The position numbers and the translations under genes were made by a program. The notes beneath the pieces were generated by a model. That model had not been told where the DNA came from. It did not search any database and saw only the letters and a list, made by a program, of their open reading frames with translations. Below, piece by piece: positions 15,016 through 27,234 of a stretch of DNA of 34,918 bases; the first letter of the stretch is position 1, and each line of letters starts with the position of its first letter. Source of the DNA: Polyangiaceae bacterium (lineage in GTDB: Bacteria > Myxococcota_A > Polyangia > Polyangiales > Polyangiaceae); contig JAICQQ010000074.1 of the NCBI GenBank assembly GCA_025937785.1, positions 1 to 34,918 of the forward strand, written 5' to 3'.

Positions 15016-16500
15016 ATGCCCACACGTAATCTCAATTTCGAGTCCAAGGTGTTCCAGAAAGAAACTCTGGCGGTTGCTGGCACGACCGAAGCCGTGGTGC
15101 GCGGCGGGCGCAACCTGTTCTCGCTGTTGCCGAAGGCCTTCGCCGGTATCGAGCAGATCGGCGTGATCGGGTGGGGTTCTCAGGGACCAGCGCAAGCCCA
15201 GAACCTGCGCGACTCGCTCGCCGGTACGTCGATCCGCGTCAAGATCGGGTTGCGTTCGGGGTCCAGCTCCGAGAAAGAGGCTGAGGCAGCTGGCTTCACG
15301 AAAGAGAGCGGCACGCTCGGCGAGATGTTCAGCGTCATCCGCGAGAGCGACCTGGTGCTGCTGCTGATCAGCGACGCCGCCCAGAGCAAGCTCTACTCCA
15401 AGGTCTTCGAGGCGCTGCGCCCCGGCACCACCCTGGGTCTGTCCCACGGCTTTCTGCTCGGGCACCTCGAGAACGAAGGCAAGACCTTCCCCGCGAACAT
15501 CAACGTCATCGCCGTGTGTCCGAAGGGCATGGGACCCAGCGTCCGCCGCCTCTACGTGCAAGGCAAAGAGGTGAACGGCGCCGGCATCAACGCTAGCTTC
15601 GCCGTGCACCAGGACGTCGACGGGCGTGCGACCGACATCGCGCTCGGCTGGTCGGTGGCTCTCGGTTCTCCATACACCTTCCAGACCACGCTCGAATCCG
15701 AGTTCAAGAGCGACATCTTCGGTGAGCGCGGCATCCTGTTGGGTGCCGTGCACGGCCTGGTCGAGGGCCTGTACCGCCGCTTCATCAACCACGATGACAT
15801 GAAGAAGAAGGAAGCCTTCCTCAACTCCGCCGAAGCGATCACCGGCCCGATTTCGAAGACGATCTCGAAAGAAGGCATCCTGGCCGTGTACGAAAAGCTC
15901 GGCGCCGACGAGAAGAAGGTCTTCGAACGGGCGTACACCGCCACCTACCCGGCGGCCCGCGAGATCATCGCCGAAATCTACGACGAGGTGTCGAGCGGCA
16001 ACGAGATCCGCAGCGTCAACCTGGCCGGCGAACGTCTGGGCCGTTACCCGATGGGGCAGATCGACGGCACCGAGATGTGGAAGGTGGGCGAGAAGGTGCG
16101 CGCCGAGCGCAAGGACTCGAAGATCCCCGTGAACCCCTTCACCGCTGGTGTCTACATCGCCACCATGATGGCGCAGATCGACGAGCTCGACGAGCACGGC
16201 CACCCGTACTCGGAAATCGCCAACGAGTCGGTGATCGAGTGCGTGGATTCGCTGAACCCGTACATGCACGCCCGCGGCGTGGCCTACATGATCGACAACT
16301 GCTCGACCACGGCGCGCCTCGGCGCCCGCAAGTGGGCTCCGCGCTTCGACTACATCATCGATCAGGTGGCGTACGTCGCGCTCGACGACGGCAAGCAGCT
16401 CGACGCGAGCCTGATCGAGAAGTTCAAGACCCACCCGATCCACCCGGTGCTCGCCGAAGTCGGCAAGATGCGCCCCTCGGTGGACATCTCGGTCACCTGA
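15016..16500 (+). CDS. ilvC: Ketol-acid reductoisomerase, class II, plant-like
   Basis: This NADPH- and Mg-dependent enzyme is the second common step of valine, isoleucine and leucine synthesis. The 494 residues begin at ATG 15016 with AGGAG nine bases upstream. The nucleotide-binding loop is IGVIGWGSQGPAQAQNLRDS (48-67). Catalytic residues are His144 (GLSHGFLLGH), Lys170 (AVCPKGMGPSVRR), Asp233 and Glu237 (KSDIFGERGILLG), Glu404 and Glu408 (IANESVIECVDS) and Ser430 (MIDNCSTTARLG). These spacings follow the spinach enzyme rather than E. coli. Motifs such as VQGKEVNGAGIN, FAVHQDVDGRATD and the C-terminus RPSVDISVT closely resemble chloroplast KARI. It has no transit or signal peptide. Its divergent partner is ilvY. 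Confidence 0.97.
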   Translation: MPTRNLNFESKVFQKETLAVAGTTEAVVRGGRNLFSLLPKAFAGIEQIGVIGWGSQGPAQAQNLRDSLAGTSIRVKIGLRSGSSSEKEAEAAGFTKESGTLGEMFSVIRESDLVLLLISDAAQSKLYSKVFEALRPGTTLGLSHGFLLGHLENEGKTFPANINVIAVCPKGMGPSVRRLYVQGKEVNGAGINASFAVHQDVDGRATDIALGWSVALGSPYTFQTTLESEFKSDIFGERGILLGAVHGLVEGLYRRFINHDDMKKKEAFLNSAEAITGPISKTISKEGILAVYEKLGADEKKVFERAYTATYPAAREIIAEIYDEVSSGNEIRSVNLAGERLGRYPMGQIDGTEMWKVGEKVRAERKDSKIPVNPFTAGVYIATMMAQIDELDEHGHPYSEIANESVIECVDSLNPYMHARGVAYMIDNCSTTARLGARKWAPRFDYIIDQVAYVALDDGKQLDASLIEKFKTHPIHPVLAEVGKMRPSVDISVT

Positions 16501-16517
16501 GTCGGCCTGGCGTCGAA

Positions 16518-16542
16518 GGGACGGTCCCGAAGGGGCCGTCCC
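16518..16542 (+). terminator. Strong hairpin after ilvC
   Basis: GGGACGGTCCC (16518-16528) pairs with GGGGCCGTCCC (16532-16542) with one T-G wobble and a GAA loop. It begins 17 bases after the ilvC stop. There is no following T-run, which is common in GC-rich genomes, so the hairpin is clear but its efficiency is unknown. Confidence 0.65.
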
Positions 16543-16624
16543 GCTGGCGTACGCATCAACCGCTCGCCGGTGACCTCCTCGTTAACGTGAACGTGCCTCG
16601 GAGATACCGAGCCAGGACCGAGTA

Positions 16625-17071
16625 CTACGGCGCCGAGAGGCAGGTCCTGAACAACTTCGGTCGCACGTCTTCCGGAGCGCCTTCGAAGTAGAACTGCCGA
16701 GCGGCGGCGGTCGCCTCGTTGCTGGGGTGCTCGAGGCAGTCGAGCATCATCGCGTAAGCCTGCCAATGCGAGTCCGCCTCGGCATCGGGTGAGTCGCCGA
16801 GCAGCGCACGCGCCACGTCGAAACGGCCCGTGTCGAGCGCTTGCTGCACCGCATCCCAGGAGGCCTGAAATGCAATGTCACCGGTGTCCGAAGGCAGCGA
16901 GACTTCGGAGCCCGCCGTTCCCTCCGGGAGGTATCCGCTCGCTTTCGGCTGCAGCACGAAGGTGGCGATGACCGCGAGCAGCGGTGCGCCGAGCAAGGGC
17001 AACGCGCCCGTGACGCCGCGTTCGGCGGCGAGGGCTGCCTGCCCGCGCTTGGTCCCTCTCATTTCGCCCAT
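16625..17071 (-). CDS. Hypothetical single-pass membrane protein
   Basis: I do not recognise the family. From ATG 17071 (MGEMRGTKRGQAALAAERG) it has 148 residues. There is a short basic N-terminus, one hydrophobic segment at about 19-40 (LPLLGAPLLAVIATFVL), a Gly/Ser/Thr/Pro linker, and a helical C-terminal part. That part looks TPR-like (WDAVQQALDTGRFDVARALL, HWQAYAMMLDCLEHP) and ends FRTCLSAP. Topology suggests a periplasmic C-terminus. The frame stays open upstream to a GTG at 17176, but that part looks non-coding, and an ATG at 17062 is also possible. It is convergent with ilvC. The regular amino-acid composition supports a real gene, but the start is uncertain. Confidence 0.6.
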   Translation of the reverse strand: MGEMRGTKRGQAALAAERGVTGALPLLGAPLLAVIATFVLQPKASGYLPEGTAGSEVSLPSDTGDIAFQASWDAVQQALDTGRFDVARALLGDSPDAEADSHWQAYAMMLDCLEHPSNEATAAARQFYFEGAPEDVRPKLFRTCLSAP

Positions 17072-17276
17072 CGAAGTATCGTTGATAGTAGCGCTAGCAG
17101 GGCGATTCGACGAACCCCGGGGCCCCAAAATCGAAACGGAAACGATGCCGCTTCGCTGCGATTCCATGTGCGACACAGTTTTTCGATCTCATGCCTCGTC
17201 CAAGGGGCCGAGCGCATACCCGCGCCGCCAAGTGGCAGGGTGTGGCACGCGGCGCTGGCGGTTCAGTGCTGGGGGG

Positions 17277-17312
17277 CCGCGCACTGATCGGAGACCGCGC
17301 ACTGATCGGAGG
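17277..17312. repeat. 18-bp tandem duplication
   Basis: ccgcgcactgatcggaga (17277-17294) is followed at once by ccgcgcactgatcggagg (17295-17312), with one mismatch in 18. The start of a third unit (ccgcgc) follows. It lies in the poorly coding region and has no evident function. Confidence 0.85.
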
Positions 17313-17424
17313 CCGCGCGCACGATGCCCCCGTTCCTAAGCATGCACTCACGGTGTTGGCGAGTCTTCGGCTGCGTCACCTAGCGCACGAAGACGTGCGG
17401 CTCGCCGCGCGAAGATCGCGTAGC

Positions 17425-17613
17425 TCATACCGCCCAACGACGCTGCACGGGGGTGCGCTCCCCATTCCGAAACCCGGTTTGGAGCGAGCCGCATTCCCGT
17501 GTACTTCGCTTGACGTACGGAACGGCCGCCGGAGGTTCCGCTCGCGCGAGGTCCATTCCAGTCAGTACGAGGAGCAGGGGTGCCAGAACGAACGGGAGCG
17601 TCGAGAAGCGCAT
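17425..17613 (-). CDS. Possible small secreted protein or gene remnant
   Basis: This is a 62-codon frame starting ATG 17613. Its first 25 residues (MRFSTLPFVLAPLLLVLTGM, then DLARA) form a convincing signal peptide with an AxA-type cleavage site before EPP. The remaining 37 residues are basic, with one Cys, and match no family I know. No spaced ribosome-binding site is visible, since GGCGAG abuts the ATG. It could be a small secreted protein, the 5' remnant of a decayed gene, or chance. The signal peptide is the only positive evidence. Confidence 0.35.
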   Translation of the reverse strand: MRFSTLPFVLAPLLLVLTGMDLARAEPPAAVPYVKRSTRECGSLQTGFRNGERTPVQRRWAV

Positions 17614-17811
17614 CTCGCCGTCTTTACACCGTACGGAGGCTTGGCCGGACGGTTCTGGTGGGACTGAAAGCCCGCCCGCTGTCGCGCTCGATCGTTCTTC
17701 GCAGCAGTTCTCCCGTCAACACAGCGCCGGAACGGAGCGGCGGCACACAGCGCGCGCCGACAGAAAACGCACTTGGCGGCCGCGATTCTATTCGTGGTAC
17801 GATGCGCCGCT

Positions 17812-19539
17812 TTGAAACGCCTATCGATGGTTTTGGGGAGTATTGGCTTGCTCGCCGGTTGCGGGCAGATCCTGGGACTCGGGGACTACGAGGTCAGCGA
17901 CACGGCGGCTGCGGGCGGGACCGACGCTTCGGGCGGTACGGAGGGGGGCAGCAGCGGTGCCGGTGGCAGCGGCGGGACTGGAGGCGCTGGCGGTGCGGGA
18001 GGTGGGCCCACGACAACGGCGGGAGCAGGCGGCACTTCGGGGGATGGCGGGACCACCAGCACTACCATGGGCACGGGTGGAGCGGCGGGCGGCGGGCAGT
18101 GCGACTGCGATCCACGAAACCCCTGCCTGACGGGCGAATGCGGCGAAAACGGCGAATGCATCCCGCAGCCACTCGGTAGCGATTGCGTCAGTGGCAATTT
18201 CGACGGGGTTTGCGACGATGCTCAGCAGTGCGTCCCCTGTGTCGACGACGCGGAGGACACGGAGACTGACTCGGGATGTCCCGAAACTGCACCAGAGTGC
18301 GACGACACCGAGGCTACGCCGAAGTGCTCGGGCTGCACCGAAGACATCCACTGCGACGATGGCATCGAGTGCACGACCGACACTTGCGACGATGGTCGTT
18401 GCACGCGTGCCGTTCTGCCGGTCGGTGCCGCATGCAGCGAAGGCGTGTGCAACGGGGCGGGTGCAGAAGACAGCTGCGTGCCCTGTGTAGACAACCACGC
18501 CAATGACATCGACGCTGGTTGCGAGGCTGCAGCGCCGCTGTGCGATGCGAGTCAGTCCCCTGCCGCATGCGTCGAGTGCTTGGCCCTGGCCGACTGCGAT
18601 GACAGCAATGATTGCACGACTGAGGCGTGTGAATCGAAAGCGTGCACCGCGGAGACGGTGCCGGCCGGTGAAGAGTGCCTGGGCGGTATTTGCAGCGGCA
18701 TTCCCGGCTCGGAGGCTTGCGGGGTATGTCTCGACACGGCGGCTGGGGAGGAAGTCGATCAAGGCTGCACGGCGCAGGCACCTGTCTGTGACATGGCGCG
18801 GGTGCCCCCCGTGTGCACTGGCTGCAGCGAAGACGCCCATTGTGACGATGACATCGACTGCACCACGGACGCCTGCAGCGAATCAGGAGAGTGCATCAAT
18901 ACGCCTCTCGATGAGCTCTGTTCGGCAAGTGGCGACGTGTGCAACCCCAACCAGTGCATAGCGGGCGTGGGGTGTATGCCGGTGAACGTGACCGCAACGC
19001 AGCAGCTCTTGGCCGATCCAGCGTTCGACGCTTTCACTACCATCTGGGGTGAGACTTCGACGGAGTTCGGCGATGTAGTGATCGTGTCCGAAAGCACCGC
19101 CCTCCCTGGGCACACTTCACCCCGCTATGCGTGGTTAGGGGGCGCCGGGTACGAGTACTCCGAGCTTACGCAGGTCGTGGCCGTGCCCGAAGGCACTCAG
19201 ACGCTGACGTTGAGCTTCTACTACTACCTATTCACCTACGATATTCCGTACGACGATTACAACATCATGGGGGTCGACCTCTGGTCGGCCGACGGCACCA
19301 CGCTGCTGCACGAGTTTCAGGTTCTTGGGAACCAGGACGGGACCAACGGTTGGACTCCGTTCGAAGCGAGCGTCGATGCCACCGAATGGGCGGGTAGCGA
19401 GGTTCAGCTCTACTTCTGGGCCTCGATCGGCGCGCCCTACGACTATTATTATGGCTATCCCGACTACGAAACCGTGAACATTTTCAACAGCTACTACTTC
19501 GTCGACACCACCTCGCTCACAGCGACCTTCTGCCAGTAG
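17812..19539 (+). CDS. Large Cys/Asp-rich repeat lipoprotein
   Basis: This predicted outer-membrane lipoprotein has 575 residues if translation begins at TTG 17812, giving KRLSMVLGSIGLLAGC with lipid-attached Cys17. GTG 17794 is an alternative, and no clear ribosome-binding site decides. A Gly/Thr/Ala linker (about 33-95) precedes a Cys-rich region (97-388). That region has three homologous units of about 80 residues starting near 140, 222 and 303. Each shows C-x2-C, D-x-GC, AP-x-CD, then C-x-D-x2-CTT-x-AC, with Asp clusters that may bind calcium. The C-terminal domain (about 395-575) is rich in beta strands and Tyr (YDYYYGYPDYE), like a jelly-roll adhesion or carbohydrate-binding module. Such proteins are common in myxobacteria. 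Function is unknown, with cell-surface binding likely. Confidence 0.82.
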   Translation: MKRLSMVLGSIGLLAGCGQILGLGDYEVSDTAAAGGTDASGGTEGGSSGAGGSGGTGGAGGAGGGPTTTAGAGGTSGDGGTTSTTMGTGGAAGGGQCDCDPRNPCLTGECGENGECIPQPLGSDCVSGNFDGVCDDAQQCVPCVDDAEDTETDSGCPETAPECDDTEATPKCSGCTEDIHCDDGIECTTDTCDDGRCTRAVLPVGAACSEGVCNGAGAEDSCVPCVDNHANDIDAGCEAAAPLCDASQSPAACVECLALADCDDSNDCTTEACESKACTAETVPAGEECLGGICSGIPGSEACGVCLDTAAGEEVDQGCTAQAPVCDMARVPPVCTGCSEDAHCDDDIDCTTDACSESGECINTPLDELCSASGDVCNPNQCIAGVGCMPVNVTATQQLLADPAFDAFTTIWGETSTEFGDVVIVSESTALPGHTSPRYAWLGGAGYEYSELTQVVAVPEGTQTLTLSFYYYLFTYDIPYDDYNIMGVDLWSADGTTLLHEFQVLGNQDGTNGWTPFEASVDATEWAGSEVQLYFWASIGAPYDYYYGYPDYETVNIFNSYYFVDTTSLTATFCQ

Positions 19540-19651
19540 CCCGATGGGCAAGGTCAGCAGCGACACCGCGGGCGCGTCTGACGAACCGCACGGACAGGCG
19601 AGGGAGGCCCCTCGATTGGAGTCCCTGCCTCGGCATGCTACGCCGACGCGT

Positions 19652-20876
19652 ATGCCTCTCGGTTCCCTGCAGCAGCCGATGGCACTCGACGCGGGTTTCC
19701 AGAACTACGCCTGGGGTGACCCGCGCTTCATTCCCGATCTGTTTCGTTTTGCAGCGACTGGAGCGCCCTTCGCCGAAGCCTGGTTCGGCGCGCACCCGCT
19801 GTTGCCGTCGACGCTGCACGTCGAGGGCGGGCTCGAGTCGCTCGACCGCGTGCTCGCGGCCCATCCGCGCGAGCTCTTGGGGTCCAAGGTGGCGGAGGGC
19901 TTCGGAGGGTTGCCGTTTCTGCTGAAGGTGCTCGCCGCCAATCAGCCGCTCTCGATTCAGGTGCATCCCTCACGTGAGCAAGCCGAGCTCGGCTTCGAGC
20001 GCGACGAAGCGAGCGGGCTTGCGCTGGATGCGCCGAACCGGAACTACCGCGACCGGAACCACAAGCCCGAGCTGCTGGTGGCGCTCACGCCGTTCTTCGC
20101 GCTCGCGGGTTTTCGTCCGCTCGAGCAGGTGCGCGGCCTGCTCGAAGGGGTCCCCGAGCTCTCGGCGCTGTTGCCACCGCTCGACGAGCAGGTGGTGTCG
20201 CTCGAGGCGTTGACGCACGCCTACCTCCATTTGGCACCTGCCAGCCGCAACTCGGCGCTCGGCACGTGGATCGATCGGGTGCGACACAGGTCGTCGGACT
20301 ACGTGCCCGGTGACTGGGAGTATTGGGCGCTCGCCGCGGACGACGTAACGCGGAGCGGGGACGAGCCCGACGCCGGGCTGTTCTTCTTCCTGCTCTTGAA
20401 CTTGGTGGAGTTGGCGCCGCGACAGGGGCTGTTCCTGCCGGCGGGGGTGCCGCACGCCTATCTCAGGGGCGCCGGCGTCGAGGTGATGGCGACCTCGGAC
20501 AACGTGCTCCGCTGCGGGCTGACCAAGAAGCACACCGATCCCGCGGAGCTGATGTCGATCGTGCGCTTCGATGCCGTCGCGCCGCGCCTGTTCGACCCGG
20601 CGCCGCTGGCCGCCGGCCGGCAGCGCACGTTCGAGACGGCCGCGAGCGAGTTCCAGGTGCAGACGTTCGACTTTAGGCAGGGCGAGACGTCGGCACAGCT
20701 GGCGTCCGGGCCCGAGATCGTGCTGGTCGCCAATCGCGAGGGGCGCCTCGTCGTGTCCTGCGAGGGGGCTCCGTCGCTGCTGCGCGAAGGCGGCCAGGCG
20801 TGCTTTGTTCCTCACGGCGTGAGCTACGCGGTCGAAGCCGTGCAAGATACCACCGCGGTTCGAGTTAGTGTGCCCT

Positions 20877-20884
<8 letters not shown>
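19652..20884 (+). CDS. manA: Mannose-6-phosphate isomerase, class I
   Basis: ManA interconverts fructose-6-phosphate and mannose-6-phosphate in the cytosol and needs zinc. The N-terminus has QNYAWGDPRFIPDLF. The zinc ligands of the type I family lie in LSIQVHPSREQAE (Gln, His), RNHKPELLVAL (Glu) and PAGVPHAYLRGAGVEVM (His), followed by SDNVLRCGLTKKHTD. The start is uncertain. ATG 19652 gives 410 residues, close to the usual 390-410. An ATG at 19544, five bases after the lipoprotein stop, gives 446, and one at 19679 gives 401. None has a good ribosome-binding site. The stop overlaps the next gene by eight bases (ATGTCTGA), so the two are translationally coupled and probably supply the same sugar nucleotide. 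Confidence 0.92.
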
Positions 20885-24186
<3,302 letters not shown>

Positions 24187-24194
<8 letters not shown>

Positions 24195-25014
24195 CACCGC
24201 CCGCCTCGGGTGGCTGCTCGTGGTCGCGGCCTCGGCGCTGCTGTCGCCGGCTCGAGTCGCGAACGCCGACGCGCTGCGCGTCGTGAGCTTCAACACCGGC
24301 ATGGGAGTCGTCCTGAACTGGCGTTCGCAAGAGGGGCTGAAACAGCTCTTCGCGGACGAGCCAGCGCTCCGCGGACTGCACGTGCTCAGCCTCCAGGAGC
24401 TGTGTCTGAACGACAGGCGGCAGCTCGGCCTCTACTTGGAGGTGATGCAGGCCGCGCATGGTGCCCAGTACCACTACGCCGACTACGCTTCCGACAAGCT
24501 CGGGCAAGCCTGCGACAAGGGTCAGGCGATCGTGTCGTCGTACCCCATCCTGGACGCGGGGACGCTGCGGCTCACCACGGTCGGGGCGGCTCGCTCCGCG
24601 TTGTGGGCGGATCTCGGGGTGTCGGGCCCGGGCTACGACCGGGTCCGAGTCTACGGATTGCACCTGTCCAACCGCGAAAGAACCAACTACGTCCCCGTGC
24701 TCCGCCGGGCGGAACAGGCCGAGAAAGTGCTGGAACACGCGCTCGCCTTCATGCGCCGTCAGCCCCGCGTGCCGGTGATCGTCACGGGTGACTTCAACAC
24801 GCTCGGGACACTCTCCGAGCCCGCGACGCGCGAACTGGTGGTGCAGCGGTTTCAGCAGTACTTCCAGCTGAGCCAGCCGGGCTTCAGCTCGACGTTCTTG
24901 GTCCCGTACCAGCTCGACTGGATCTTCTACGCCGGGGTCACGCTCAGCTGGAGCGGTTCGGTTTCGACGCTGTACTCCGATCACGTGCCCGTAGTCGCTG
25001 ACTTCCGCCTGTGA
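24187..25014 (+). CDS. Secreted endonuclease/exonuclease/phosphatase-family protein
   Basis: This 275-residue protein has an N-terminal signal peptide (LGWLLVVAASALLSPARVAN, cleavage near NADA) and one EEP (DNase I-like) domain. The fold's motifs are present in order: VVSFNTGMG, LQELCLNDRR (metal-binding Glu), VYGLHLSN (His), VTGDFNTLG (Asp/Asn), QLDWIFY and the final SDHVPVVADF with the catalytic His. It is therefore likely an active Mg-dependent phosphodiesterase or phosphatase outside the cytoplasm. Substrates in the family range from DNA to inositol phosphates and sphingomyelin, and nothing here decides. It overlaps the end of the sugar nucleotide fusion gene by eight bases, so they are co-transcribed. 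The HAD gene follows 22 bases later. Confidence 0.85.
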
Positions 25015-25036
25015 ATGAGCTATAGGAAAGCCCGGC

Positions 25037-25750
25037 ATGCGCCGCGTCGATGCAGATCTCAGCGCCGAGCTTCGAGCGGCGCGCCTGATTTTTCTCGATT
25101 GCGACGGGGTGATCTTCGACTCCAACGGGTTCAAGCGAACGGCGATGGACCGAGTCTTGAGCCATTACCCTGCGCCGCTGCGAGAGGCGATGACCGCGTT
25201 CTGGCGTGGCAACGGGGGGATGTCCCGGCGCCTCAAGTTCGAATACTTCTTTCGAGAGCTGGCGCAGAGCCCTGATTGGCAGACCCTGACCGAGGCGGCC
25301 GTGCAGCGCTTCGGTGTGTACTCGCTCGAAGGGTTCAGGCGCGTAGAGCCCCTGGCGGGGGCGCTGGCGCTGATGCGCGCGCTGGGGCGCGGTCGGGTCG
25401 TGGTCGTGTCGGGCGCCGACCAGAACGAGCTCCGGCAGGTGTTTCGCGACAAGCAGATCGAATCCCTGGTCGCCGAGGTCTTGGGCGCGCCGATCAAGAA
25501 GTTACAGCTCGTCGAAAGCCAGCTCGCCGCGCGCGGCGTCGGCGTGGACGAAGCCCTGCTGATCGGGGACGGCGCCCGCGATTTCGAGGTCTGCAAGACG
25601 CTCGGCATGCGCTTCGTTTATCTGCACGAACACTCCGAGTGGGACGGAGCTCACGAGACGCTCGCGGCGGCGGCAGATGTCCGGTGGGCCGAGACGTGGG
25701 CCGAGCTGCTCGAAGCGGCCGGCGTAGTCGGCGATCACCACGCCGGTTGA
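25037..25750 (+). CDS. HAD-family phosphatase
   Basis: This 237-residue cytosolic haloacid-dehalogenase-type hydrolase has all four motifs. I is LIFLDCDGVIFDSNGF (nucleophile and acid/base Asp), II is VVVSGADQNE (Ser), III is the Lys of PIKKLQLV, and IV is LLIGDGARDFEVCKTLGM (metal-binding Asp pair). The helical cap between I and II is of the C1 type, as in phosphoglycolate phosphatase-like enzymes. Substrate is unknown. Its position at the end of a run with manA and a sugar mutase/nucleotidyltransferase hints at a sugar phosphate. ATG 25037 is preceded by AGGAAAG about nine bases upstream. The gene is convergent with serS, 20 bases apart. Confidence 0.88.
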   Translation: MRRVDADLSAELRAARLIFLDCDGVIFDSNGFKRTAMDRVLSHYPAPLREAMTAFWRGNGGMSRRLKFEYFFRELAQSPDWQTLTEAAVQRFGVYSLEGFRRVEPLAGALALMRALGRGRVVVVSGADQNELRQVFRDKQIESLVAEVLGAPIKKLQLVESQLAARGVGVDEALLIGDGARDFEVCKTLGMRFVYLHEHSEWDGAHETLAAAADVRWAETWAELLEAAGVVGDHHAG

Positions 25751-25770
25751 CGTGGTCTCGGGCGTTCGCC

Positions 25771-27051
25771 TTACGCCGCGGTCAAACGCTCGCAGCCCAT
25801 CCACGGGCGCAGCACCTCGGGGATGACCACGCTGCCGCCGGCTTCTTGAAATTGCTCGACGATCGCAGGGAGTAGGCGACTCGTCGCCAAGCCCGAGGCA
25901 TTCAGTGTGTGCAAGAGCTCCGGCTTTTTCTGGCCTTGACGGCGGAAACGCATTTGGCCGCGGCGGGCCTGATAATCGCGGGCATTCGAGGCGCTGGAGA
26001 CCTCCTTGTACTGGTGCATGCTCGGAATCCAGACCTCGATGTCCAGGGTCTTCGCCATGCCCGCGCTGCAGTCTTGCGCGGCGAGCAGCGTGACCTGGTG
26101 GTGCAGCCCCAGGCCTTGCACCACGCGCTCGGCCTGCTGCAACAGCTCATCCAGTGCCGCGCTCGAATCTTCGGGGCGCGTATACTGGAAAAGCTCTACC
26201 TTGTTGAACTGGTGACCGCGGATGGTTCCGCGCTCTTCGGTGCGATAGCTGCCGGCTTCTTTGCGGTAGCACGGGGTGTAGGCGAAGTACTTCTTGGGCA
26301 GCTCATCCTCGCTCAAGATCTCGTCGCGGTGCAGGTTGATGAGCGCGGTTTCCGCGGTCGGAAGCAGGAAGCGGCGCTCGGCGTCGCCTTGTTGCTCGAT
26401 GTAAAATACGTCGTCGGCAAACTTCGGAAACTGCCCCGCCGTGTAACCGCACTCCGGCAGGAGCAGATGCGGGGGCAGCGTGAACTCGTAGCCTGCTTCG
26501 AGGTGGCACGTGACGAAGTAGTTCAAGAGCGCCCACTCGAGGCGCGCACCGTACCCGCGGTACAGCCAGAAGCCGCTGCCACCGAGTTTGACGCCGCGCT
26601 CGTAGTCGATCATGCCGAGCGAGGTCAGCAGGTCGACGTGGCTCTTCGGCTCGAAGTCGAATGCTGGCTTGGTGCCCCAGCTGCGCAGGGTACGATTGTT
26701 CTCTTTGCCGCCCGCCGGCACGTCGGGATCGGGGATGTTGGGCAGCCCCGCGAGAAAGTCGTGCACGGCGCGCGCGAGGTCGTCGGCGACCGTCTCGAGT
26801 TCCTTGATCTGCGCGCCCACCGCCTTCATCTCCTCGAATACCGGCGCCACGTCTTGCCCGGCTTTCTTGAGCTTGGGGATCTGGGCGGAGACCTCGTTGC
26901 GGCGGCTTCGGAGCGCCTCCAGTTCTCCCTGGGCTTGGCGCCAGCGCTGGTCGTCCGCCAGCACCTGAGAGAAATCCACCTTGCCGAGGCGCTTGCCGAG
27001 CGCGGCGCTCACCTGCTCCGTTCGTTCACGAATTAGCTTGATATCGAGCAT
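25771..27051 (-). CDS. serS: Serine--tRNA ligase
   Basis: This class II aminoacyl-tRNA synthetase charges tRNA-Ser and tRNA-Sec in the cytosol. The 426 residues start MLDIKLIRERTEQVSAALGK. They include the long antiparallel coiled-coil arm (about 30-105, LEALRSRRNEVSAQIPKLKK) that contacts the tRNA extra arm. The catalytic domain has LLPTAETALINLHRDEIL, motif 2 (YRKEAGSYRTEERG, then RGHQFNKVELF), the serine-binding SSASNARDYQARR, and motif 3 NASGLATSRLLPAIVEQFQ. Length matches bacterial SerRS. It is a single gene, divergent from the next one, and I saw no leader structure such as a T-box in the 183-base upstream gap. Confidence 0.98.
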   Translation of the reverse strand: MLDIKLIRERTEQVSAALGKRLGKVDFSQVLADDQRWRQAQGELEALRSRRNEVSAQIPKLKKAGQDVAPVFEEMKAVGAQIKELETVADDLARAVHDFLAGLPNIPDPDVPAGGKENNRTLRSWGTKPAFDFEPKSHVDLLTSLGMIDYERGVKLGGSGFWLYRGYGARLEWALLNYFVTCHLEAGYEFTLPPHLLLPECGYTAGQFPKFADDVFYIEQQGDAERRFLLPTAETALINLHRDEILSEDELPKKYFAYTPCYRKEAGSYRTEERGTIRGHQFNKVELFQYTRPEDSSAALDELLQQAERVVQGLGLHHQVTLLAAQDCSAGMAKTLDIEVWIPSMHQYKEVSSASNARDYQARRGQMRFRRQGQKKPELLHTLNASGLATSRLLPAIVEQFQEAGGSVVIPEVLRPWMGCERLTAA

Positions 27052-27234
27052 GGTCTCGTGGCGGTGCTAGCACGCGCGCCCAGGAACTCCAACCATGGCC
27101 CGAGCACGCGACCTCTGAGCGCAGTGAAAAAATCCTCGCAGCATGCCGGGGCCATTGCGCCGGGGCCTGGGGATCGCCATGTCAGCTTCTTGCCTGGCGT
27201 GCCGCCCTGGCGTAGGAAGCGGGGCGGTACGCGC

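Larger units (their letters stand above)
17072..17811. other. Poorly coding 740-base stretch
   Basis: Open frames here on both strands have the unstructured Arg-rich look of out-of-frame GC-rich DNA. I see only a short tandem repeat (17277-17312) and one small minus-strand frame with a secretion signal (17425-17613), each listed separately. The upstream region of the large lipoprotein gene lies at the right end, but I cannot place its promoter. Confidence 0.55.

Noticed and set aside
17580..18179. Plus-strand Arg-rich frame before and over the lipoprotein gene
   Set aside because: It is the out-of-frame shadow of the Gly-rich lipoprotein linker, with no motif or start signal.
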